Source of the DNA: Caballeronia sp. LZ062
Lineage (GTDB): Bacteria > Pseudomonadota > Gammaproteobacteria > Burkholderiales > Burkholderiaceae
Direction: 5' to 3'
DNA: 64,000 bases
Assembly (NCBI RefSeq): GCF_031450785.1
Contig: NZ_JARTWB010000001.1
Location: 496,001-560,000 of the forward strand
The stretch's first letter is position 1; the number at the start of each line of letters is the position of its first letter. Below, piece after piece: positions 54,806 to 63,645 of this stretch. The position numbers were made by a program, and so were the translations under genes. Below the pieces are notes generated by a model. It worked only from the letters and a program-made list of their open reading frames with translations. It was not told the origin of the DNA and ran no database searches.

Positions 54806-55304
54806 TGAGACTGTCCTCGAAGATTCGTCAGTTGATTATCGGGTTGAGACGCGACGCTAAATATGACCGTCGGCGACGCTTGCGCACTGTTCCCTGGTGA
54901 TCGCTGCGCCACGACAAGCCGTCGCATTAGAGATCGTGTAGCCACTTTGATTCAACGCCGCTTTGTTCACGTTGCGAGTCACAGCGACGAAGTAGATGCC
55001 AAGCGTGGGTGGAAGCGATTGCGCCTCAGCGCGACGCGTCGATGCGTGCGCTTGTCAGTGGGCGGTTATAACCCAATCCGCGTATACGCGCTGGTTTGAT
55101 GCAAAACTTAGGCCCGGGCGTTGCTTCACCGTGCGTCACCCGCAAATCGTACCGTGCAGTGACAGCGGGTGTGCGGCGCCGAACAGCGGCGAATGCGTCG
55201 TACCAACACGATTACGGAAGTGAAAAAGCTGTGTGAAACGTCGGACTTCGTCCGGCGCGTTCCGCCCGAATGATTTCGTATGGCCGTTGAAGGGAGAATT
55301 GCGG
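54806..55304. other. 499-base divergent intergenic region, no gene seen
   Basis: No open frame with a ribosome-binding site or motif was found. It must hold promoters for the GT4 gene (leftward) and the TupA-like gene (rightward). AT content is not elevated enough to place a promoter with confidence. Confidence 0.4.
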
Positions 55305-56234
55305 ATGCCGTTTGCAAGAACGTTGATCGAAAGCGCAAAAGCGTGCTTGCCTGACGAACTGTTCCTGAGCGTGGTCCACCGTAGACGGATTGGACGTTTC
55401 CCGAACCTGCGGCACCCGGCGACGTTCAACGAGCATATTCTGCGGCGCTGCCTCTCGCCTGATCCGCGATATGTGAAGTTGAGCGACAAGCTGGCCGTTC
55501 GCGACTTCGTCGCTGAAAGGATCGGCCCTGAACATCTGATCCCGCTCATCGCCGATCCGCCGCATTTCACGCGAGCGGTGTTCGACAGTCTTCCTTCTTC
55601 CTTCGTGATGAAGGCGAATCACGGAAGCGGTTTCGTCGAAGTCGTGCGCGACAAAACGCGGACCTCTTTCGAAGAGCTTTCTAAACTGGCGCAACAGTGG
55701 CTATCGACTGATTTTTATCGCGTCGCGCGTGAGCGGCACTATCGCGAAATCGAACCGCGCATATTCTTCGAGACACTGCTGCTCGATGAGTCTGGCGTGG
55801 TGCCGGCGGACCTCAAGTTTCACGTCTTCAACCCGAGGTCGGGCAAGCCCATCATCTATGTGCTCGTGATCTCGGATCGTTTCGGAGCCGTACCGCGAGG
55901 CGACGTCTTCGATACGAACTGGCAAGTTCAGGACATCACCTTCGGTCAATATAAAAAAAGTCCGGCACCGGTGCCTCGCCCCGAGAACCTGGATGCGTTG
56001 CTCTCGACCGCAGCCGCGCTCGCACGAGACTTCGATTACGTGCGCGTGGACCTGTACACGCTGAAGGACAAGATCTACTTTGGGGAATTAACGTTCACAC
56101 CCGGTGCAGGCGTACTGCCGATGGGCCCCGACAGAATCGACTACGAGTGGGGCCGTCTGCTCGATCTCACCCACAAGCCTGCGAGTGAGAATTGCCGCAG
56201 CGATGGCCGGGCACGGGCCTTTCAACAACCGTAA
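55305..56234 (+). CDS. TupA-like ATP-grasp protein
   Basis: The 309-residue protein from ATG 55305 (GGGAGA eight bases upstream) belongs to the TupA-like ATP-grasp family found in teichuronopeptide, capsule and exopolysaccharide clusters. Visible segments are the N-terminal PDELFLSVVHRRRIGRFPNLRHPATFNEH, KLSDKLAVRDFVAERIG, SFVMKANHGSGFV, which is an ATP-binding loop, and DLKFHVFNPRSGKPIIY with YVRVDLYTLKDKIYFGELTFTPGAG, holding the metal-binding Asp and Glu residues. It may ligate an amino acid or other acyl group to a sugar. The longer frame upstream is not needed. Confidence 0.87.
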   Translation: MPFARTLIESAKACLPDELFLSVVHRRRIGRFPNLRHPATFNEHILRRCLSPDPRYVKLSDKLAVRDFVAERIGPEHLIPLIADPPHFTRAVFDSLPSSFVMKANHGSGFVEVVRDKTRTSFEELSKLAQQWLSTDFYRVARERHYREIEPRIFFETLLLDESGVVPADLKFHVFNPRSGKPIIYVLVISDRFGAVPRGDVFDTNWQVQDITFGQYKKSPAPVPRPENLDALLSTAAALARDFDYVRVDLYTLKDKIYFGELTFTPGAGVLPMGPDRIDYEWGRLLDLTHKPASENCRSDGRARAFQQP

Positions 56235-56307
56235 GTTCCCGGCCATAGGCGATTGCTTGTGATGCAACCGCGCGACGGCAGCCCAAACACGAAGGCTCTG
56301 AAAAAGA

Positions 56308-56329
56308 AAAAGGGCCCGGAGGCCCTTTT
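56308..56329. terminator. Bidirectional Rho-independent terminator
   Basis: AAAAGGGCC (56308-56316) and GGCCCTTTT (56321-56329) form a 9-bp stem with a CGGA loop between convergent genes. A-rich on the left and T-rich on the right, so it can stop transcripts from both directions. Confidence 0.93.
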
Positions 56330-56337
56330 CGACTTGC

Positions 56338-57429
56338 TTACTTCGGGTGAGTCGCGATGAAGCTCTTGACTGCGGTGAAAGCCGGCTTTTGCGTCTTGCC
56401 GTCGCTCTGCATCAGGCCGTAATCGCCTTCGCTGTCGTCATAGAGTTCGAAAGCCTGGATCGACTGAATGTTGTACTTCGACGCGTTGTTGTAGAACTGC
56501 TGCATCATCATGCTGCCGGTCATATACGACGCGATCGCGGAATACGTACCGTACGTGGGGCGCACGCCGTACTCGTTGATCCACACCGGCTTGCCGAGCG
56601 AGGCCAGCACGCCCAGGACGTCGTGGCAGCCCGTGTTGCCGCAGGCGTGAGTCATGTCGCCCTGGTCCGAATACCAATGCCATGCCGTGATGTCCCAGTT
56701 GACGGTCGGGTGACCGTGCGTGCCGTCCGGCTGTGAGCCGTCGGCGAGCATCTGGAAAAATGCGGTGTGTTTCCACGTCCCGTCGACGATGATCTTCGCC
56801 GAGCTGTTGACGGACTTCACGCCGGCGATCATGCCGCGGATCACGCCGCGCGCAATGGTGAACGGCTGATTGTTGTACTGGTTCCAGACATTGCCGTCGT
56901 AGTTGCCGGCGAGCGTGCGGGCTTCGAGTTCGTTGCCCACTTCATAGTACGTGTAGTTGTACGTCTGCGCCGTCTGCTGGCCCATCGTGTAGCCAGCGTT
57001 GTACGCTGCCTGCTCGCTGTTGTAGTTCAGGCCGAGCATCATGACCGGATAGACCTGCACCCCACCTGCGGCAAACGTTTTGGCGACGGTCGCGAGAACC
57101 TTCGCCGAAGCCTGACTGTACACGTCGTTGCGGAAAATCTTCACGCCCAGGTTCTGCAATTGCGCGAGTTGCGTTGCATACGCGGTGCTGTCATACGCGC
57201 CGCCGTTCGTGATGTGGCCATTCACACCATAGAAAATCGAGCTGCTGGTCGCGGCCTTCTCGGTCGCCTGCGGTGTATCGGCGGCCTTGTCCGTTGCGGC
57301 ATCGACGGCACTCTCGCCAGCGCCGCCACAAGCGGCGAGCAACGCGCTCACGACGACTGCGGCGGCCAGCGTAGCAGCCTTGGTTTTAGCCAGGGATTTC
57401 AGGGATTGCAAAGCTTGATTGTTGTTCAT
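56338..57429 (-). CDS. Putative clan-A glycoside hydrolase lipoprotein (paralogue of 39228 gene)
   Basis: The 363-residue protein has a signal peptide with lipobox LAAC, a short Ala/Asp/Thr linker, and a barrel domain starting SIFYGVNGHI, nearly the same phrase as in the gene at 39228. The catalytic Glu candidates are VGNELE (about residue 167) and WINEYGV (about 286), with ITAWHWYSDQGD between. Unlike its relative, it has a Sec rather than Tat-like signal and no long Thr-rich linker. Sited next to the GT4 and TupA-like genes, it may trim or release a surface glycan. Confidence 0.75.
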   Translation of the reverse strand: MNNNQALQSLKSLAKTKAATLAAAVVVSALLAACGGAGESAVDAATDKAADTPQATEKAATSSSIFYGVNGHITNGGAYDSTAYATQLAQLQNLGVKIFRNDVYSQASAKVLATVAKTFAAGGVQVYPVMMLGLNYNSEQAAYNAGYTMGQQTAQTYNYTYYEVGNELEARTLAGNYDGNVWNQYNNQPFTIARGVIRGMIAGVKSVNSSAKIIVDGTWKHTAFFQMLADGSQPDGTHGHPTVNWDITAWHWYSDQGDMTHACGNTGCHDVLGVLASLGKPVWINEYGVRPTYGTYSAIASYMTGSMMMQQFYNNASKYNIQSIQAFELYDDSEGDYGLMQSDGKTQKPAFTAVKSFIATHPK

Positions 57430-58055
57430 GATCACTTGGCAGTACTAACGGGCGAGCATTCGCCCGCAGGTTTGAGGTCGGTTGTCGGCGGTACATGCCG
57501 GCAACCAGGAACGGTTTCGCTTACTGGAAGACAGGACAGTTCGCTACGCTGAATCGGCCGTCGCTTCGTGTCTCTCGTCCGATCACGATGACACTGACGG
57601 CAGCAAACGATTGCCTGCCAGGAGAGCCCGGGACCGCACCGACTGCTAGTCATCGATGCAACAGACTCAAGGTACTAGTTACCGAACCGGAAACGTTCGC
57701 CTCGTGGTTCGAAGCATCCTTTGCCGAATCGGTCAGTACGGAAGCAAGGTTAACGTCTTACGAGATGACTGTAAACACACATTTCAGAAAAAAATGCGAC
57801 CGCAGGCAAATCAATAGGAACAAAGTTCCGAATGCGGGTTTCATGTAGGAGGACACAGCACCGTCATTTCTTTGCTGTAGCGGTGTGGATCTCTTCCGAG
57901 CTGGGACAAGTGTTTGACGTGCAGCGCCAGGCAAAAGCCCGGATAGCCGCTAATTGTATGAACTAATACCTGATTGATTTGGCGTGCGACACGCCGCGCC
58001 GGCCCGACGCCCGACGTAGCGACGCGACGGAACATCGTCATTGAGCGTCGGCGAA
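57430..58055. other. 626-base intergenic region, no gene seen
   Basis: Open frames here (for example 57495-57848) have no ribosome-binding site, signal or motif. The stretch 57740-57840 is relatively AT-rich (ACATTTCAGAAAAAAATGCG) and could hold promoters. No RNA gene recognised. Confidence 0.4.
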
Positions 58056-58751
58056 CTACATCGCCTTATAGAGCGAAATGATGAGCGATCGCGGTTCGTC
58101 GAACATGGTGGCGAGCTCGAAGAACAGAACGAAGGCGAGCATGTAGGCGATCCCCGGCCGGCGATTCATAAATCGCACGACGTGAGGCGCGAATCGCGTC
58201 CTGATCGGAGCGCGCGTCATGAGCACGACAACTAACGCGCCGATCATCGCGCCCGCAATGACATCAGTGGGATAGTGCAGCCCAAGGTACACCCTCGGCG
58301 CACAGATGAATAACACGCACTGCACGATCGCTAAGACACCGATCCATCGCCAGACAATGAAGATGCCGACCGCTAACGACATCCACAGTGCTGCATGGTC
58401 GCTTGGAAACGAACTCCATAGCCGCAGATGGCTGCCGGCGTGGTCCGCACCCGGAAAGGTCAGGCCAAGGCTCGGGTCGAAGATAGGCCTCAGACGAAAC
58501 GGCAAGGCCAGCGCGAGAAGCCGTCCAACGATAAAGGCGACGAGCGCCGACGCCAGGATGGCGACGACCGTTTCCCGACGGTATTCGAGCGAACTGCCCG
58601 GCTGGAACCATATTGCCCACACGATTGCGAGCGGAAGAACGCCCTTGAAAACATAGAACTCGGCAATGACACCGACTGCGTGAGCAAAGACGCTCGATGA
58701 AGGAGCGATATGAAGCAGATAAGTTTGAATCGACGAGTCGAAGGCGTTCAC
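58056..58751 (-). CDS. PAP2-family membrane phosphatase
   Basis: The 231-residue protein starts at GTG 58751, six bases after AAGGAGA; the frame extends upstream but lacks such a site. It has six helices and the three phosphatidic-acid phosphatase motifs: RLRPIFDP (motif 1), SSFPSDHAAL (motif 2, with catalytic His) and PRVYLGLHYPTDVIAG (motif 3). It hydrolyses lipid phosphates or undecaprenyl pyrophosphate at the membrane. Beside glycan genes, a role in recycling the undecaprenyl carrier is plausible. No operon partner. Confidence 0.92.
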   Translation of the reverse strand: MNAFDSSIQTYLLHIAPSSSVFAHAVGVIAEFYVFKGVLPLAIVWAIWFQPGSSLEYRRETVVAILASALVAFIVGRLLALALPFRLRPIFDPSLGLTFPGADHAGSHLRLWSSFPSDHAALWMSLAVGIFIVWRWIGVLAIVQCVLFICAPRVYLGLHYPTDVIAGAMIGALVVVLMTRAPIRTRFAPHVVRFMNRRPGIAYMLAFVLFFELATMFDEPRSLIISLYKAM

Positions 58752-59122
58752 GCGGTTCTCCTTCTTCGTTATAGTTTTTCGGCGTACCGGTAATTGAACC
58801 GCACGCGAGGCTGTTGGTGCAATCTCTAGCAGCGGATCACAACCGGCACCGCGGCCACGCATACCTCGACGTTCAACTCATGGAACGCTTGGGTCCGCAT
58901 CCGGAGGACCTCTACCTCAGTGTTTCATGCGTTGATTCAATCGACGCGCTTTCAGGTCTCTAGCGCGCGGCGGGGCAATCGCATCGCAAACAAAGCCGCA
59001 CGAGTTCCTGTTGTAGCGTGCCCGAGTTAGGCTCGGTTTTTGCGAAATAACCCTATAAAAACAGCCTTCATTAGCGAGGCGACTCTTAGCTGAAGCATAA
59101 CGCCGTTGAGGGAGACAGGGGA
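58752..59122. other. 371-base intergenic region upstream of PHA depolymerase-like gene
   Basis: No credible protein gene. It contains a hairpin followed by five T residues at 59022-59041 on the plus strand with no gene in front of it, which may mark a small transcript, and the AT-rich stretch 59045-59075 (CGAAATAACCCTATAAAAACAG) likely to be the promoter of the depolymerase-like gene. Confidence 0.4.
59022..59041 (+). terminator. Orphan hairpin-T5 terminator-like element
   Basis: CCGAG (59022-59026), loop TTAGG, CTCGG (59032-59036) then TTTTT. It is a short stem, and no plus-strand gene lies upstream within 270 bases. Confidence 0.45.
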
Positions 59123-60289
59123 ATGAAAACTACCGCATCAGCAATGCCGCGCGCCTCGGCAGTCGCGTTGGCGCTTTGCCTCACCGCGTGCGGCGCCGGC
59201 GAGTCGGACGGCACCGATGCCAGTGCTTCGCATCGGTCAGCACCCGCCAACGCTTCAGCCGTTGCGGGCAACGCCGCTCGCAAAGACGCATCACCCCCGA
59301 CCACGACGGTCAGACTTCAGCGCTACAAGATCGATCCGAACAAGGTTTTCGTCGCCGGGATCTCGTCTGGCGGCTTTGCGGCGGTACAAATGCACGTGGC
59401 TCACTCTTCCACCTTCAAAGGCGCAGCTGTCTATGCCGGCGGAGTGTATTGGTGCGCAGGCGTCGGAGGCGCGGCGACAGCTTTGGCGAACTGCGGCGGC
59501 CTGACGCTTCCAACAAATCAGGCGTCTTATAGCAGCACGCTCACTGCGTCCGAGACTTACCTCGACACGCAGTCTGCACTCGGCACCATCGACTCGTCGA
59601 CGAACTTGCGCGGACAACCGGTCTACCTGTGGTCCGGAACGCAGGATCAGGTCGTCAACCCGCTCGAGATGGCTGACCTGCGTTCCGAGTACCGGCACTA
59701 TGGCGCCACGGTTCACTTCGACAACGCCTACCCTGCAGCGCACGGCTGGGAATCGCCCGATGGCGAACTGGCATGCGGCACGCTCGGAAGCCCGTACATG
59801 GTGCGCTGCGCAACCGCCGGCGCAACTTACGATTCAGTGAAGACGTGGCTGACTATGTTCATCGGCCCATTGAGACCGCGTAACGACGGCAAGCTGTCGG
59901 GTGCTTTGCTTACGTTCGACCAGACAGAATTCGGGGCGTCGCCGAACCTCTCGATGAGTTCGACAGGAACCGTCTTTGTCCCTGGCGCCTGCGCCAGAGG
60001 TGAGCAATGCGGACTGGTGCTGGCAATGCATGGTTGTTTGCAACAGGAGTCCCTGATCGGCAACCGCTGGGTCACCGAGGCCGGTATAAACGAATGGGCC
60101 GACACGAACAAACTGGTCGTCGTTTATCCCGACACCATCGCGTCATCCGCGCCGGGGCCTACGAATCCGAACGGATGCTTCGACTGGTGGGGCTACTCGA
60201 ATCAATACGACCCGAACTATGCGGTCAAGAGCGGTTTGCAGATGTCAGTGCTGTATGCCATGGTGCAACGCGTGACAGGCCGGCCATAG
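59123..60289 (+). CDS. Short-chain-length PHA depolymerase-like esterase, lipoprotein
   Basis: The 388-residue exported protein has lipobox LTAC (Cys23). The alpha/beta-hydrolase core follows the pattern of extracellular poly(3-hydroxybutyrate) depolymerases: VFVAGISSGGFAAVQMHVA with the lipase box GISSG, the acid Asp in SGTQDQVVNP and the catalytic His in AAHGWES. A C-terminal part includes LAMHGCLQQ and NGCFDWWGY, typical of this subgroup. It probably degrades PHB or related polyesters outside the cell, although a role as a general esterase cannot be excluded. Confidence 0.87.
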   Translation: MKTTASAMPRASAVALALCLTACGAGESDGTDASASHRSAPANASAVAGNAARKDASPPTTTVRLQRYKIDPNKVFVAGISSGGFAAVQMHVAHSSTFKGAAVYAGGVYWCAGVGGAATALANCGGLTLPTNQASYSSTLTASETYLDTQSALGTIDSSTNLRGQPVYLWSGTQDQVVNPLEMADLRSEYRHYGATVHFDNAYPAAHGWESPDGELACGTLGSPYMVRCATAGATYDSVKTWLTMFIGPLRPRNDGKLSGALLTFDQTEFGASPNLSMSSTGTVFVPGACARGEQCGLVLAMHGCLQQESLIGNRWVTEAGINEWADTNKLVVVYPDTIASSAPGPTNPNGCFDWWGYSNQYDPNYAVKSGLQMSVLYAMVQRVTGRP

Positions 60290-60311
60290 CGCCCAACGAC
60301 CACGACGCACC

Positions 60312-60713
60312 CTAGCCGTCAGCGCCTTTTAGAGACCGGACAGTATCCGCATCAGCGAGCATCTCTCTCACGGCTTCGACAACATGCGTCGGTTCGACAG
60401 GCTTGCCGAGGACGCGCACGCCGGGCAGACCGGCACCGATCTCACTGCTGAAACCCGATACGATGACAGCGGGCAGACACGGAGCCGTTTGCCTCAGACG
60501 GTCGATGAGTTCGAGTCCGTTCATGCCCGGCATACGAAAGTCAGTCACCAACGCATCGATCGCTTCGCTTTGGCCAATGGCGAGCGCGCTGCCTCCATCA
60601 TAGGCCGCAGAAACCTGGAATCCGCGAAGCTCGAAGTAACGTTGGAAAACATAAGCGATCGCGACTTCGTCATCGACGATCAATACATGCTTCGCTGGCT
60701 TTTCATCCTTCAT
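60312..60713 (-). CDS. Single-domain response regulator downstream of LOV kinase
   Basis: The ~133-residue CheY-like receiver from ATG 60713 has the acidic pocket IVDDEVAIAY, phosphoacceptor Asp in ALVTDFRMPGMNGLELI, Ser in AVIVSGFSSE and Lys in VLGKPVEP. It has no DNA-binding or enzymatic output domain. The start overlaps the stop of the LOV kinase gene by 11 bases, so they are co-translated and it is the likely phosphotransfer partner. It may act by binding other proteins or as a shuttle. Confidence 0.93.
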   Translation of the reverse strand: MKDEKPAKHVLIVDDEVAIAYVFQRYFELRGFQVSAAYDGGSALAIGQSEAIDALVTDFRMPGMNGLELIDRLRQTAPCLPAVIVSGFSSEIGAGLPGVRVLGKPVEPTHVVEAVREMLADADTVRSLKGADG

Positions 60714-62442
60714 GGCGGAAATCTTCGACTGCCTGAGGCGGTACCTTCTTTTCCAGCGATGCGCGCACTTGCTCGGCGAGGTCACTCACCCGATATGGCT
60801 TCGTGAGCGTAGTAATGGACCCTGCTGACACATTGGCGGCGGGAAGCTGATCCATATAGCCGGTAGCGAGCAGCACCGCAATATCGGGCTTTCTCTCCCG
60901 CACTCGCTCAACCAGCTGCAAGCCGTTCATTCCCCCGGGCATGATGATGTCGGTGAATAGCAGATCGACATCGCCATATCGCTCGATCACCCTCAATGCT
61001 TCCTCGCCGCTTTGCGCGGACAGCACGCGGTATCCCAGCTTTTGCAGGTGGCCAAAAGCGAGTTCGCGGACGTCTCGGTTGTCGTCCACTACCAGGACAG
61101 TATGCTTTCCGAGAATGGCGTCAGTACTCCAATTCAGTGACTTTTCGCCATTCTGGCTGGGGTTGTCCTTTTCAGGTTGACTGACGACCGGGAAGATCAT
61201 GCGTATGGTCGTTCCGTGTCCCGGCGTGCTGTCTATTTCGAGCCGGCCGTGGGACTGCTGCACGAACCCATGAACCATTGCAAGGCCGAGACCCGTGCCC
61301 GGTCCCTTTGTCGTGAAGAACGGCTCTGTCGCTCGCCTCACCACGTCCGGCGTCATGCCTTCACCATGGTCGATCACGCAGATCACGACATACGTGCCAG
61401 GCTGAAGGTTATGCGCCTCAATGCGCTCGCTATCGTTGATGACGGACGTTGCGACCGTGACCCTTCCACCTTTGGGCATGGCGTCGCGCGCATTGATGAG
61501 CACATTCAGCAACGCCATTTCCATATGCGTGGCATCGATGGTGCACGCCGGCAAGCCGGGCTTGAGGTCGAGGTGAAGATCGATCTTGTCGCCGAGGGTT
61601 CTGACCAGCATCTCGCTGAATTCGACAACCAGCGTATTGAGATTGAGCTGTCTCGGCTCAAGACGCTGCTTGCGAGCGAAAGTGAGTAGTTGTTGAGTCA
61701 GCTTGCCCGCCTTTTCTCCGGCGGACATGGCACGCCCAATGGCTTCGCGCGTTCCCTGCCTGTCGTCGAGGGAAGCCGCCGCCAACTCCAGATTCCCCGT
61801 GATGATCTGCAGCAGGTTATTGAAGTCATGCGCCAGGCCGGCGGTCAACTGCCCGATCGCCTCCATCTTCTGCGCTTGCAGGAACGATTGCTCGGAAATG
61901 CGGCGTCGCGTGATGTCCATCTGCGAGGAGAACCAATACAGCAGCTTGCCTTCCTCGTTGAACACAGGACCGATGAACAACGCGTTCCAGAAAGCCTTCC
62001 CGCTAGCCTTGTAGTTGAGAACATCCACTGCGACCGCCCGTTGCTCACGGAGGGCGTTACGGATCTCTGTGACAGTACGCGCATCCGTTTCCGGGCCCTG
62101 CAAGAACCGGCAATTGCGTCCGAGCACCTGTTCCTCGGTATATTCGGTCAGATCGAGAAAGGCACGATTCACAAAAACGACCGGGTCGTCCGGCTGATTG
62201 GGATCGGTCACGACCATGGGCATCCGCGTCATCTCCACTGCAGCGAAGAAGATGTTGCCCCGGTCGTCCAGCCCCGGGCGAGAGATCTGGCTTGCCTGCC
62301 AATGTCTGACTCCAGGATTGCCCAAGGGCGAGTACGCACTGCCTTCGAGTTCGCCGTCTGCCGGACGGCCGATGCTCTGACCATCGCCTTGGTCATCGCT
62401 TCGCTTGTTCAGAACTTCGTCCTTGTCGCTGCCCTGTGCCAT
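60703..62442 (-). CDS. LOV-domain blue-light hybrid histidine kinase
   Basis: The 579-residue soluble protein has an N-terminal polar segment, a PAS/LOV domain (about residues 62-180), HisKA with AHDFNNLLQIITGN (His205), HATPase_c with NVLINARDAMP and GPGTGLGLAMVHG, and a C-terminal receiver (about 455-570; Asp in LLFTDIIMPGG). The LOV signature GRNCRFLQ is complete (Cys111 forms the flavin adduct in known LOV proteins), and Asn143, Asn153 and Gln174 sit at flavin-contact positions. It is thus expected to bind FMN and sense blue light. The downstream receiver overlaps it by 11 bases. Light sensing itself is inference from the motif. Confidence 0.93.
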   Translation of the reverse strand: MAQGSDKDEVLNKRSDDQGDGQSIGRPADGELEGSAYSPLGNPGVRHWQASQISRPGLDDRGNIFFAAVEMTRMPMVVTDPNQPDDPVVFVNRAFLDLTEYTEEQVLGRNCRFLQGPETDARTVTEIRNALREQRAVAVDVLNYKASGKAFWNALFIGPVFNEEGKLLYWFSSQMDITRRRISEQSFLQAQKMEAIGQLTAGLAHDFNNLLQIITGNLELAAASLDDRQGTREAIGRAMSAGEKAGKLTQQLLTFARKQRLEPRQLNLNTLVVEFSEMLVRTLGDKIDLHLDLKPGLPACTIDATHMEMALLNVLINARDAMPKGGRVTVATSVINDSERIEAHNLQPGTYVVICVIDHGEGMTPDVVRRATEPFFTTKGPGTGLGLAMVHGFVQQSHGRLEIDSTPGHGTTIRMIFPVVSQPEKDNPSQNGEKSLNWSTDAILGKHTVLVVDDNRDVRELAFGHLQKLGYRVLSAQSGEEALRVIERYGDVDLLFTDIIMPGGMNGLQLVERVRERKPDIAVLLATGYMDQLPAANVSAGSITTLTKPYRVSDLAEQVRASLEKKVPPQAVEDFRHEG

Positions 62443-62484
62443 GTTGATTCGCCAGATTGTGTGTTTAGGCTCTGTCCTTCCGCA

Positions 62485-63645
62485 TCAACGCACTCGCTCG
62501 ACGCGCTGCAACAGCGCAAGCGATATGAGTACGATGACGACTGTGATGGCCGCGAACATCATCGTCGCGTGCGCGATACCCATGCTCTGCACAGCGACGC
62601 CGAGTCCTATCACGGGCAGAGAGATTGCCACGTAAAGCACCACGAAGAACGCCGCGGTCACTTCGGCCTTGCGCTCGGCTGGACTGCGATTGGACAACTC
62701 GCCCAATGCCGCCCTGAAACTGATTCCCTGCCCGATTCCGCACAGCACGGTCCCCGCGACGAACGCAGTGGACGAGTGCCGCCATGCGCACAGCGCCAGC
62801 AAGACCAGGCCGACGACGAGCGCGACGCATCCGACGCGTTGCCGCCACGCTTGCGCTATGCGCTTTTCGACCGCCTGTCCGATCGCCGAGCAGACGAAGA
62901 TGAGAAATACGGCGAGGCCGATCAACACACTGCTGTGGTAGTCGAGCACGTTGCGCATCAGTTGAGGCGAGACGGCAGTGAAAAAACCCACGACGACGAA
63001 TCCGGCAAACCCCGACAGCGCCGCGGGCACGAACGCGGCGCGCACCTCACGCGGCAGCGCGATCCGCTGCATGTGCAGCTTCGGGTGTGAGCTCACGCGC
63101 ACGGTCTCAGGCACGCGGAACAGCAACAGTAGAGCAAGCACCAGCAAAGCCATATGCGCGACGTATGAAAGGCGCATCGGCCAGGGCGCGAATTCGACGA
63201 GCGCGCCGCTCAGCACAGGGCCGAGTCCGAGCCCGAGCATGTTCGATGATGTCGCGGCAAGCATCGCTTTAGAACGCGAATCGGCCGGCGTCGATTCGAT
63301 CACCGCGACCGTGGCCGTCGCTGTGAAGATGCCGGCCGAGATGCCCGAGACGAGGCGTCCGACCAGAAGCATGACGAGGCCGTCGGCAAAAAGAAACGTC
63401 AATGCGGACACGGCAGAAGCCGCAAGACCCGCTATCAGCATCCGCTTGCGCCCGAGTTGATCCGACCAGCTTCCCATGGTCAGCAGCGCGCCGAGCACGC
63501 CGGCCGCATACGACGCGAAGATGACCGTGATGGTCGCCGGACCGAAACCGAACGTCTTCTGGTAGTCGTGATAGATCGCCGTGGGCAGTGTCGTGCCCGC
63601 CATGTTGATCATGAACACCAGTGCGAGTGCGAGATAAGCGGGCAT
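62485..63645 (-). CDS. MFS transporter (drug-efflux type, YbjJ/arabinose-like)
   Basis: The 386-residue protein has twelve helices beginning AYLALALVFMINMAG. The motif A loop GSWSDQLGRKRML is intact and motif B-like GRLVSGISAGIFTATATVAV follows. The second half starts after a central loop (PETVRVSSHPKLHMQRIALPREVR). Substrate unknown; the N-terminal features suit a drug/proton antiporter or sugar exporter. It starts about 350 bases before the right edge and is separated by 42 bases from the LOV kinase start, so it could be the first gene of that transcript. Confidence 0.9.
   Translation of the reverse strand: MPAYLALALVFMINMAGTTLPTAIYHDYQKTFGFGPATITVIFASYAAGVLGALLTMGSWSDQLGRKRMLIAGLAASAVSALTFLFADGLVMLLVGRLVSGISAGIFTATATVAVIESTPADSRSKAMLAATSSNMLGLGLGPVLSGALVEFAPWPMRLSYVAHMALLVLALLLLFRVPETVRVSSHPKLHMQRIALPREVRAAFVPAALSGFAGFVVVGFFTAVSPQLMRNVLDYHSSVLIGLAVFLIFVCSAIGQAVEKRIAQAWRQRVGCVALVVGLVLLALCAWRHSSTAFVAGTVLCGIGQGISFRAALGELSNRSPAERKAEVTAAFFVVLYVAISLPVIGLGVAVQSMGIAHATMMFAAITVVIVLISLALLQRVERVR

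Noticed and set aside
57495..57848. 117-codon plus-strand frame in the gap before the PAP2 gene
   Set aside because: No ribosome-binding site, mixed composition and no signal or domain. Better treated as intergenic.
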